Shown in pieces: positions 8,515-15,576 of a DNA stretch of 64,000 nt. The translations under genes and the position numbers were made by a program. The notes beneath the pieces are model-generated. The model did not search any database. It was not told where the DNA came from and worked only from the letters and a program-made list of their open reading frames with translations. The stretch spans positions 1-64,000 of the forward strand of contig CAYMGQ010000003.1 in the NCBI GenBank assembly GCA_964390055.1. The letters run 5' to 3'. This stretch comes from CAYMGQ01 sp964390055. GTDB taxonomy: Bacteria > Bacillota > Clostridia > Peptostreptococcales > Natronincolaceae. Every line of letters starts with the position of its first letter. Position 1 is the stretch's first letter.

Positions 8515-9307
8515 TTGTTTTCAAATATAATTATAAAAATTAAAAAATTTATTCGGGATAAAAGAGCATCCATGTTACCAATGATAGCAGTTATTATCAT
8601 ATTATTAGTTATGATCGGATGCGTAAATCTTTCTTTGTCAATTATGTATAGAAGTAGAACAACAGTTAGAAATGCTTTGGATACTGCAATACTATCATCT
8701 TTAGCTTCCGCTTCACAGGAAAAGGTAAGACCAGTTAATTATGGAGAATATAATTCTTGCACAGCAGGATATTGGGTTAATCGGACTTGTACTGATTCAG
8801 AAGGAAACAAATATGATTGCAGTTATTATGTTTGTACGGAAAGAACTTATTTTAATAGTGAAAATGATTTTAAAAATTATATATATCTAAACAAAACATT
8901 AGCTCAAAATGTAGCAAACCAATACTTAATAGAAAATTTAGATGTTAATAAACTAAACTATAGATTATTAAATATGGAATATTAAAGTAGAATACGACCA
9001 AGAAAGATATTATACAGTTAGAAAAAATAGAAATATTAATAGACCCTCAACTGGTGGTAGACCTGCTATTGTAAATACAGTTACTAATCCTGATAGTTGG
9101 TGGATTAATGAATTTAATTATCCAGAACCTGCTTGGAGTAGTCAAACTAACGAAACAAAAAGAATAATTTTTCCTCGTTGGGTAGAAGTAACAGCTAATG
9201 TGACTGTGGAACTTCCTGTCCCCTTTGGAAATATTATAAACAAACCAACTTTTATAACAACTTGGGAAATAACTACGGTTAAAGAATTAGAAAGAGTTTT
9301 ATACTAA
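8515..9307 (+). pseudogene. TadG-like Flp pilus protein, frameshifted
   Basis: A TTG start behind GGAAAGGGGGG opens 156 residues: a basic start, a transmembrane helix at about 20-45 (MLPMIAVIII), and an RTTVRNALDTA segment typical of TadE/TadG-like proteins. The frame stops at 8983-8985. Coding continues at once in the +1 frame for another 107 codons (KVEYDQERYY onward, through FPRWVEV and VELPVPFG) to a stop at 9305. Removing one T at 8983 would give one 263-residue protein. Either a recent one-base insertion has broken the gene, a sequencing error is present, or frameshifting occurs; no prfB-like slippery context is evident. Confidence 0.7.
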
Positions 9308-9338
9308 TTTTGTTTTTTTATAAAAGGAAGGTGATTTT

Positions 9339-9728
9339 TTGTTAAAAATCATTAAAAAGATTATAAAGGATAATAAAGGTAGTGCTATTATAGAGATGGG
9401 TATTATGATGCCCCTTTTTTTAATGCTAGTATTTGGTTATATCTTTATGGTTAATGTTGTTAGAACAGACATTACAATACAAACTGCTGTCAGAGAAGGT
9501 GCAAGATTATATTCAATTTCACACTCGGCAAATGAAGCTATTGAAAAAACTATCAAAGAATTAAAAAATAATAATATAAAAACTAATGATGTAATAATAA
9601 CTCCTATTATAGATGGAAATAAAAGAGGTATTGTTGCTAAAAAGTATCTTTATGTACCCATTCCTAAAATAAAATTTCCTATTGAAAGAGGGGCTATTTT
9701 TCATGTTGAACCTTATTATATCCACTAG
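9339..9728 (+). CDS. TadE-like pilus assembly protein (first copy)
   Basis: The protein has 129 residues with a TTG start behind AAGGAAGGTG. The N-terminus has the TadE pattern: a short basic stretch, DNKGSAIIEMGIMMP with the conserved glycine and glutamate, then one hydrophobic helix (about 14-38), and the QTAVREGAR motif after it. The remainder is a short extracytoplasmic domain. TadE proteins are processed pseudopilins of Tad/Flp systems. It is paralogous to the next gene. No Tad ATPase or TadB/C platform lies in the window, so function alone is doubtful. Confidence 0.8.
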   Translation: MLKIIKKIIKDNKGSAIIEMGIMMPLFLMLVFGYIFMVNVVRTDITIQTAVREGARLYSISHSANEAIEKTIKELKNNNIKTNDVIITPIIDGNKRGIVAKKYLYVPIPKIKFPIERGAIFHVEPYYIH

Positions 9729-9745
9729 AAAAGGAGAGTTTTTTT

Positions 9746-10159
9746 ATGTTAGCAATTATAAGAAAATTTTTTAAAGATAATAAAGGTAATACCATAGTAG
9801 AAGTTGCTATTATGTTACCCATTTTATTGGGATTTTTTATGGGCTTAGTATTTTTTATTACCGCATATCGTACACAAACCATAATGAATATGGCTGTCAA
9901 AGAAGGAGCTAGGACCTATGCTATTTGCCAAGATGATGTAATGGCAAAGGAAAAAACTAAGGAAGAATTAAAACTTGGTTATGTTAAAGATGCAGATGTA
10001 GTAGTAGATGGAAATAAGGTTATGATCTCAAAATCGATAGGTTTCTATTTACCAGTTTTTAATAAATATATATTTGAATTACAGGCAAACTCTGAATTTT
10101 TTGAGGAAATAGAAACAGAACACTATGGAGAATTTTGGGATGATTATGCTGTTTACTAA
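9746..10159 (+). CDS. TadE-like pilus assembly protein (second copy)
   Basis: The protein has 137 residues, with an AAGGAGAG SD and 17 bases after the first TadE-like gene. It has the same architecture: DNKGNTIVEVAIMLP, a membrane helix at about 15-38, then MAVKEGARTYAI. The N-terminal 50 residues align closely with the upstream gene, while the C-terminal halves have diverged, suggesting tandem duplication. The acidic C-terminus (EEIETEHYGEF) is distinctive. Expected to be a membrane pseudopilin processed by a TadV-type peptidase. Confidence 0.8.
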   Translation: MLAIIRKFFKDNKGNTIVEVAIMLPILLGFFMGLVFFITAYRTQTIMNMAVKEGARTYAICQDDVMAKEKTKEELKLGYVKDADVVVDGNKVMISKSIGFYLPVFNKYIFELQANSEFFEEIETEHYGEFWDDYAVY

Positions 10160-10186
10160 CCATATAATTTTAAAAGGAGGAATACT

Positions 10187-10438
10187 TTGCATTATATACC
10201 CATTCCATTTTTAGTAATAGCAACATATACAGATATAACAAGCAAAAAAATTAAAAATTATGTTACTTACCCATTAATCCTATTAGGATTACTTTTTAAT
10301 TACTTGGAAAACGGATTATCAGGTATAAAATTTTCACTTATTGGGATTTTTACTGCTATGTTTATAATAGCAATTTTATTTTTTATTCGTTTTGGTGGTG
10401 GGGATACAAAGCTAATGATGGGTTATTTTTTTATGTAA
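10187..10438 (+). pseudogene. Truncated TadV/CpaA-type prepilin peptidase (A24)
   Basis: The 83-residue frame has a TTG start and a perfect AAAGGAGG SD. It contains both catalytic aspartates of A24 peptidases: D16 in YTDITSKKIKN and D73 in the GGGD motif. The chain stops eleven residues after the second motif, where full-length CpaA/TadV proteins (usually about 150 residues or more) continue through further membrane helices. A terminator follows within 30 bases, so the 3' half is missing rather than shifted out of frame. It is probably inactive; a complete PilD is encoded 24 kb downstream. Confidence 0.7.
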
Positions 10439-10485
10439 AATTATAAAAATAAAGCAAGACCATCCTAGCTGATGAGGATGGCCCT
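10437..10485 (-). terminator. Terminator of the CAP gene, possibly bidirectional
   Basis: A CCATCCT/AGGATGG hairpin lies between the convergent truncated peptidase and CAP genes. On the minus strand it is followed by TTGCTTTATTTTT, a good T-rich tail; the plus-strand tail is poor. Confidence 0.7.
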
Positions 10486-10498
10486 TGTAGACTTAAAT

Positions 10499-11221
10499 TT
10501 ATTTTTGTATAAACATTTGTGTAAAGTATTGGCCATGTATTCCTATGCCAATATGGGTAATATTTGGATTTAATATATTGTTCCTATGGCCCTCCGAATT
10601 CATAAAGGCATCATGGGCACCCCTGACACTAGAATTGATAGCAATATTCTCTGCTGCAGATTTATATTGAATACCAAAGTTGTCCATCATTTCAAAGGGT
10701 GAACCATAGATGGGGGATGTATGGGAAAAATAATTGTTATCCATCATGTCTTGGGACTTAATTTTGGCAACATATGATAAATCCTCATCTATATCAAGCG
10801 GTAACAAACCTGCCTGCTCTCTAGCTTGATTTACATACTGAACCATTTCAATTTCATCAGGACTTAGTGAAGTTGTATCAGCAAAGGTCTCCTGAAGATC
10901 AGATCCATATTCATTAGAAGGAGATTCTGTATATGAAGGTTGGGACTGGTAACCCTTGTTATTATCCCAAATATTGGGATATTTATCATATTGCTTATAG
11001 GGTGTTACCCTGCTATAATCTACTGGTGCATAGTTGGTCCAAATATTATAATCATAGGACCAATAAACTGGACTAGTGTAGAAAATACTATAATTTTCTA
11101 GTTGATTTAAAATGTTTGTATTCATATACCCCGTAGAAGCATAAACCAAGGAATTAGTTGCTAATAATAGCAAAACTAAAGATGTAGATGATAAAAATCT
11201 CTGGAAATTTCTTTTAAACAA
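10499..11221 (-). CDS. Secreted CAP (SCP/PR1) domain protein, YkwD type
   Basis: The protein has 240 residues. Of two in-frame TTG codons, the second is chosen because AAGGAG lies nine bases from it and only three from the first. The signal peptide spans about residues 1-28. A Tyr/Asn/Trp-rich low-complexity region (about 30-120) precedes the CAP domain (about 120-240) with VNQAREQAGL, the FSHTSP histidine, AAENIA and the GHRNNILNP motif. Bacterial YkwD-like CAP proteins are secreted and often sporulation- or wall-associated; no enzyme activity is established. It is monocistronic, divergent from the rrf2 regulator gene. Confidence 0.85.
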   Translation of the reverse strand: MFKRNFQRFLSSTSLVLLLLATNSLVYASTGYMNTNILNQLENYSIFYTSPVYWSYDYNIWTNYAPVDYSRVTPYKQYDKYPNIWDNNKGYQSQPSYTESPSNEYGSDLQETFADTTSLSPDEIEMVQYVNQAREQAGLLPLDIDEDLSYVAKIKSQDMMDNNYFSHTSPIYGSPFEMMDNFGIQYKSAAENIAINSSVRGAHDAFMNSEGHRNNILNPNITHIGIGIHGQYFTQMFIQK

Positions 11222-11251
11222 TGTCAATCACTCCTTATAAATTATGTTAAC

Positions 11252-11290
11252 CTTGCTAACAATAATATAGCAAGAAAATCAGAAATTCAA
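11252..11290 (-). promoter_or_regulatory. Promoter of the CAP gene with overlapping inverted repeat
   Basis: On the minus strand TTGAAT (11290-11285) and TATTAT (11267-11262) are separated by 17 bases. A perfect 7-bp inverted repeat, CTTGCTA...TAGCAAG (11252-11274), brackets the -10 box and could be an operator. Confidence 0.5.
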
Positions 11291-11370
11291 CATATATACC
11301 TAGTTTTGGAAGATACAATATATGGAGGGAAACTCATAAAAAAACAATTACAAAATTTACAATTTTAATC

Positions 11371-11399
11371 TTGACATAAACACTCGGGTATATTATAAT
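11371..11399 (+). promoter_or_regulatory. Vegetative promoter of rrf2-nifS-nifU
   Basis: Consensus TTGACA (11371-11376) and TATAAT (11394-11399) with a 17-base spacer, about 50 bases upstream of the regulator start. Confidence 0.85.
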
Positions 11400-11406
11400 A
11401 ATCTTT

Positions 11407-11431
11407 AATCCCAATCAATTTACTTGGGATT
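11407..11431 (+). promoter_or_regulatory. Inverted repeat in the rrf2 leader, candidate operator
   Basis: AATCCCAA and TTGGGATT form a perfect 8-bp inverted repeat with a nine-base spacer, placed around the expected transcription start and ending just before the SD. It could be an operator for the encoded Rrf2 regulator or an mRNA hairpin. Confidence 0.5.
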
Positions 11432-11447
11432 GAAGGAGGAGGATGCT

Positions 11448-11882
11448 TTGAGATTATCAACTAAGGGCAGATATGGTTTAAAAGCAATGTTTGAACTGGC
11501 TTTACATTATGGGGATGGCCCAATTGCTTTAAAAAATGTTGCAGAAAATCAAGGTGTATCGGAACATTATTTAGAGCAGTTGATTGCAGTATTAAGGAAG
11601 GCTAAGTTTGTAAAAAGTGTTAGAGGTGCAATGGGTGGTTATATGCTAGCCAAGGATCCTAAGGATATTACCGTTGGTGATATAATCAGAACATTGGATG
11701 GTCCCATGTTGCCATCGGATTGTATAATTGAGGAGCAGGCAAGTAACTGTGAGAGGTCGGAATATTGTGTGACTAAAGTTGTATGGGAAAAAATATGGAA
11801 TAGTTTTAATGACGTGGTAGATTCGATAACACTTGCCGATATGGTAAGGGAGCATCACCAAATTAAGAAACAAACCATATAA
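11448..11882 (+). CDS. Rrf2-family regulator of Fe-S/cysteine genes (IscR/CymR-like)
   Basis: The protein has 144 residues. The start is TTG (MRLSTKGRYGL) eight bases after GAAGGAGGAGG; the N-terminus then matches the family exactly. A winged helix occupies about 1-80 (VSEHYLEQLI recognition region, VRGAMGGYML wing). Three cysteines with Cx8Cx5C spacing near residues 95-110 could hold a [2Fe-2S] cluster as in IscR, though CymR-type members use protein partners instead. It is first in an operon with nifS and nifU, consistent with feedback control of Fe-S assembly. Confidence 0.9.
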   Translation: MRLSTKGRYGLKAMFELALHYGDGPIALKNVAENQGVSEHYLEQLIAVLRKAKFVKSVRGAMGGYMLAKDPKDITVGDIIRTLDGPMLPSDCIIEEQASNCERSEYCVTKVVWEKIWNSFNDVVDSITLADMVREHHQIKKQTI

Positions 11883-11931
11883 GAATGTGAATTTTTTACT
11901 AATTGAAATTATAAGGTGAGGAGAGGATTTT

Positions 11932-13113
11932 ATGAAGGTATATCTAGACTATGCAGCTACAACCCCAGTAAATAAGGATGTCTTGAAGGAGATGCATCCG
12001 TTTTTTAATGAGAGCTATGGAAATCCATCTAGTATACATAGCTATGGAAGAGAAGCTAGGAAAGCAATGGATTTAGCAAGGGGTCGCATTGCCCAATCGC
12101 TAAATGCTAGGCCAGAAGAGATATTTTTTACATCAAGTGGTTCGGAAGCTGATAACTGGGCTATTAAGGGGGTAGCTTATGCCCTGGAAGATAAGGGCAA
12201 GCATATTATCACTACAAAAATAGAACATCATGCGGTCCTCCACACCTGTCAATATTTAGAGAAAGAGGGTTTTCAAGTAACCTATTTAGATGTAGATCAA
12301 TATGGCCTAATTAGTTTAGATGATCTAAAAGATGCAATTAGGGAAGATACAATTTTAATATCTATTATATATGCAAATAATGAAATAGGTACTATACAGC
12401 CTATAAAAGAGATAGCGAAAATAGCCAAAGAAAAATCTATTATACTACATACAGATGCTGTACAGGCCTATGGTAGTATAGAGATAGATTCTAAGGATTT
12501 GGGGGCTGATTTAATATCTATCTCCGCCCACAAGATATACGGACCCAAAGGTATTGGCGGTCTATATATTAAAAAGGGAGTTAGATTGCAGGCATTGTTA
12601 CACGGAGGTGCACAGGAGAGGAGAAGAAGGGCTGGGACAGAAAATTTACCAGGTATAGTTGGATTTGGAAAAGCAGCGGAATTAGCCAGTAAAGATTTAA
12701 AAACTAATAGTAAGCGTTTATTGCAATTAAGGGATTATTTAATAGTGGAATTAATGAAAAGAATACCCTATACAAGATTAAATGGTCATCCTAGTTCAAG
12801 ACTACCCGGAAATGTCAATGTATCCTTCGAGTTTATAGAAGGTGAATCATTATTATTAAGCCTAGATATGGTAGGAATTGCTGGTTCTAGTGGTTCGGCC
12901 TGCACATCTGGCTCCCTAGATCCCTCCCATGTATTAATGGCCATAGGCTTATCACATGAAATTGCCCATGGCTCACTGAGGCTAACATTGGGCACTCCCA
13001 CTACTCGTGAGGAGATTGATTATGTTATTGAACAATTACCACCTATTGTAGATAGATTGAGACAGATGTCACCACTATATGAAAAAGTAAAGGGGGATAT
13101 TAGTAATGTATAG
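11932..13113 (+). CDS. nifS: Cysteine desulfurase (NifS/IscS type)
   Basis: This PLP enzyme takes sulfur from cysteine as a persulfide for Fe-S cluster and thio-modification pathways. The 393-residue length is typical of group I desulfurases. It opens with VYLDYAATTP, has the PLP lysine K201 in SAHKIYGPKG and the persulfide cysteine C324 in SSGSACTSGSLDPSHV, whose flexible extended loop marks the IscS/NifS group. The SD is GAGGAG. It overlaps the scaffold gene downstream by eight bases, implying coupled translation. Confidence 0.95.
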   Translation: MKVYLDYAATTPVNKDVLKEMHPFFNESYGNPSSIHSYGREARKAMDLARGRIAQSLNARPEEIFFTSSGSEADNWAIKGVAYALEDKGKHIITTKIEHHAVLHTCQYLEKEGFQVTYLDVDQYGLISLDDLKDAIREDTILISIIYANNEIGTIQPIKEIAKIAKEKSIILHTDAVQAYGSIEIDSKDLGADLISISAHKIYGPKGIGGLYIKKGVRLQALLHGGAQERRRRAGTENLPGIVGFGKAAELASKDLKTNSKRLLQLRDYLIVELMKRIPYTRLNGHPSSRLPGNVNVSFEFIEGESLLLSLDMVGIAGSSGSACTSGSLDPSHVLMAIGLSHEIAHGSLRLTLGTPTTREEIDYVIEQLPPIVDRLRQMSPLYEKVKGDISNV

Positions 13114-13543
13114 TGAAAAAGTTATGGAGCATTTTATGAATCCCAGAAATGTTGGAGAAATTGAAAATGCAGATGCTGTAGGACAAGTTGGAAATCCAAG
13201 ATGTGGGGATATTATGAAAATGTATTTAAAAATAGAAAATGATATTATTGTAGATGTTAAATTTAAAACCTTTGGATGTGGGTCGGCCATAGCCACTTCT
13301 AGTATGGCTACAGAGATGATAAAGGGTAAAAGCATAAAAGAGGCCCTACAGCTGAGTAATAAGGCTGTAGCAGGGGCCTTGGATGGTTTACCACCCATAA
13401 AGATGCATTGCTCTGTATTGGCTGAGCAGGCGGTTAAATCTGCTATTCACGATTATGCTAGCAAAAATAATCTGTATTTTGAAGAATTAGATGGATTCGA
13501 TCCTAGTGAGGATCCCCATCATCATGAAGAAGAGGTATTTTAA
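13106..13543 (+). CDS. nifU: Fe-S cluster scaffold protein (IscU/NifU N-terminal type)
   Basis: The protein has 145 residues. The three cluster-ligand cysteines are visible at C33 (NPRCGD), C58 (FGCGSA) and C102 (MHCSVL), with the D/G residues of the IscU fold. An acidic/His-rich tail (DPHHHEEE) is typical of clostridial NifU-like scaffolds. It receives persulfide sulfur from the co-translated desulfurase. In many Bacillota mnmA follows at this point; it is not present here. Confidence 0.95.
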   Translation: MYSEKVMEHFMNPRNVGEIENADAVGQVGNPRCGDIMKMYLKIENDIIVDVKFKTFGCGSAIATSSMATEMIKGKSIKEALQLSNKAVAGALDGLPPIKMHCSVLAEQAVKSAIHDYASKNNLYFEELDGFDPSEDPHHHEEEVF

Positions 13544-13554
13544 ACTATTATTAC

Positions 13555-13590
13555 AGCCTGTGGTTTTCCCCACAGGCTTATTTTTATTTT
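13555..13590 (+). terminator. Intrinsic terminator of the Fe-S operon
   Basis: An AGCCTGTGG/CCACAGGCT stem with a six-base loop followed by TTATTTTTATTTT, about 12 bases after nifU. Confidence 0.9.
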
Positions 13591-13694
13591 AAATTTTAAA
13601 ATACAAAAATATTCTGGGTATAGATTTGCTCAATTTACAAAAAATATGTTTGTATAACTATGTTGTCAAAAATCTTATCACAAAAAGGAGTGAT

Positions 13695-13853
13695 ATGATG
13701 GGGAATAATAGGATAGCACAATTAATCACCGGTAGTTTGATAGGTATTACTGTTGGTGTTTATGCTTTTTCCCATATGAACAACAGAAAGCAAAACAAAA
13801 TAATTAAAAAAGGCAGGAAAATGTTCAATATGGCAACAGGTTTACTAAGTTAG
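13695..13853 (+). CDS. Small membrane-associated protein, YtxH-like
   Basis: The frame gives 52 residues. AAAAAGGAG precedes two adjacent ATG codons (13695 and 13698), so the initiator could be either. A longer frame beginning upstream has no SD and is discarded. Residues about 8-27 (IAQLITGSLIGITVGVYAFS) form a membrane helix followed by a basic tail (KQNKIIKKGRKMF). This helix-plus-basic layout resembles YtxH-type small envelope proteins. It has its own terminator and appears monocistronic. Confidence 0.65.
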   Translation: MMGNNRIAQLITGSLIGITVGVYAFSHMNNRKQNKIIKKGRKMFNMATGLLS

Positions 13854-13870
13854 TGAGGGCTTAAACATGG

Positions 13871-13900
13871 AGGCAGCTTGTAATATAAGCTGCCTTTCTT
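13871..13900 (+). terminator. Intrinsic terminator
   Basis: AGGCAGCTT pairs with AAGCTGCCT over a seven-base loop, followed by TTCTTTT. Confidence 0.85.
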
Positions 13901-13964
13901 TTCAAAAAAGGAAAATTAAAAAATAATCTCTTATTTCGTACATATAAATATTAAGGGGTATATT

Positions 13965-15197
13965 ATGGAAAAAAATTTTATGGAAACAATATCTAACAAC
14001 AGCAAATTGGAGATTATAGAAATAGAAACTATGGGAGTTTTAAGTTTTATAATTTATTTTTTGATATTTTTAAGTTTATTTTTATTAATATATTATTTAA
14101 TACATATAGGCAATAAATATATAAAGGAAAATCAAAGAGTTTATATAACTAAAAAATATTTTTATTTGTTTATTTTTTTATATACTTTGTTATTTTCGTT
14201 GATATTGATACATACAAATAAGATTCTGATTTTCAATATTTTAATGCCCTTTATAATTTCGATTATATTAACTTATATATTAAATCCTATCGTAAATGTC
14301 ATACAAAACATGGGAGTGACAAGGTTCTGGAGTATTGTAATTGTATATATAATTATTTGTTTAATAATAACTATATCATCATTTGTTTTTATACCAAGAT
14401 TATTAGAAGAAATCCAGGAATTATTAGAATTAATGCCTAAATATGGAGGCAAAATTTATGATGGGTCTTATGAAATTTATCTAACAGGAGAAAAATTTTT
14501 CGATGGTTTACCCAAGGAGTTAATTGACATGAAAGGAATTTTAAAATTACAACTATATAAAGTTGAAAAGTTAATTATAGAGTTATTATCCATCATTAGC
14601 AAATTTTTGTTAAATATCCTAACAAAAGTTATGAATTTTATCTTAATTCCCATATTAACTTTTTATCTATTGAATGATTTAAACAAATTTAAAAATTTTA
14701 TAAAAAGGATCATTCCAAGGCATTATAAAGCGGGTTTATTACAGCTTATGACGGATATTGATATAATCTTATCAAGATTTATTCGAGGCCAAATTCTCTT
14801 GTCTGTTTTTATATTTTTTTTCACATCTATTGCCATGTTTATTTTAGATGTTAATTTTGCAATAATCATAGGATTGGTAGCAGGTATAACGAATATTATA
14901 CCATACCTTGGGCCCATTGCAGGAACCATACCAGGTGTTATATTTGCTCTTATTGATGGCCCTGTAAAAGCATTATGGGTCGTAATAGTTTTTTTTATTA
15001 TACAACAAATTGAAAGTACAATTATAGCCCCAAAGATTATTGGTGATAGTGTTGGGGTTCACCCTTTGCTTATAATATTATCTTTATTTATTGGAGGTAA
15101 TTTATTTGGATTGTGTGGTTTGTTATTTGCTGTTCCCGGAGTTGCTATTACAAAAATTTTAATGCAGTATTTTCTTAATAGCTTTATTCGTTCTTAA
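13965..15197 (+). CDS. AI-2E family transporter (PerM/YrrI-like permease)
   Basis: This polytopic membrane protein has 410 residues with about eight membrane segments. The N-terminal 100 residues add two or three helices before the family core. The core contains the long extracytoplasmic stretch (about 145-215) and the conserved C-terminal motifs LNDLNKFK, GLVAGITNIIPYLGP and QQIESTIIAPKIIG, with the final helix FAVPGVAI. Substrates of this family vary and are mostly unproven, so transport of AI-2 should not be assumed. A member commonly lies just upstream of alaS in Bacillota, as here. The gene is exceptionally T-rich, as expected for its hydrophobicity. Confidence 0.88.
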   Translation: MEKNFMETISNNSKLEIIEIETMGVLSFIIYFLIFLSLFLLIYYLIHIGNKYIKENQRVYITKKYFYLFIFLYTLLFSLILIHTNKILIFNILMPFIISIILTYILNPIVNVIQNMGVTRFWSIVIVYIIICLIITISSFVFIPRLLEEIQELLELMPKYGGKIYDGSYEIYLTGEKFFDGLPKELIDMKGILKLQLYKVEKLIIELLSIISKFLLNILTKVMNFILIPILTFYLLNDLNKFKNFIKRIIPRHYKAGLLQLMTDIDIILSRFIRGQILLSVFIFFFTSIAMFILDVNFAIIIGLVAGITNIIPYLGPIAGTIPGVIFALIDGPVKALWVVIVFFIIQQIESTIIAPKIIGDSVGVHPLLIILSLFIGGNLFGLCGLLFAVPGVAITKILMQYFLNSFIRS

Positions 15198-15227
15198 ATA
15201 TTGATTTTATCTATTGGAGCTAGCATA

Positions 15228-15256
15228 TTGACAACATATAGTTAATTTTATATAAT
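15228..15256 (+). promoter_or_regulatory. Promoter of the alaS T-box transcript
   Basis: Consensus TTGACA (15228-15233) and TATAAT (15251-15256), 17-base spacer. Confidence 0.9.
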
Positions 15257-15262
15257 TCAATT

Positions 15263-15540
15263 AAAATATATAAAAATAACAATGATGAGAACAAGTACTA
15301 TAGTCTAATTTTCGTTAGAGATGAAGTTCTAGGCTGGGAAACTTCTAACAGACTGTAGGAAGCAATCTCTGAGTTATAATTTCCAAATAGTTTTTATTAC
15401 TAAAGTAGAAGTTATCGGTAAAACCGTTATCTGAAATATTTTCCTTGAGAGGCCGTTTTGAAACGGTAATTAGGGTGGTACCGCGAGAATACTCTCGTCC
15501 CTACTATGCCAATTGTTATGTATGGGTGAGGGTATTTTTA
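15263..15540 (+). promoter_or_regulatory. T-box leader, alanine specifier GCA
   Basis: This tRNA-sensing leader controls alaS. The invariant T-box AGGGTGGTACCGCG lies at 15472-15485. In Stem I the loop-E half AGTA (15294-15297) is matched on the 3' side by GAA, then GCA (15362-15364), then a purine: the canonical specifier layout, reading an alanine codon that agrees with the gene controlled. A terminator alternative is formed by CCCTAC (15499-15504) and GTGAGGG (15526-15532), followed by TATTTTTA. Uncharged tRNA-Ala should stabilise the antiterminator and allow read-through. Confidence 0.95.
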
Positions 15541-15576
15541 ATTTGATATTGTAGAAATTTATAATGGAGGGTAATT

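Noticed and set aside
8970..8990. Programmed +1 frameshifting in the TadG-like gene
   Set aside because: The tyrosine codon before the stop cannot re-pair well in the +1 frame and there is no internal SD like that of prfB; a simple mutation or sequence error is more likely.
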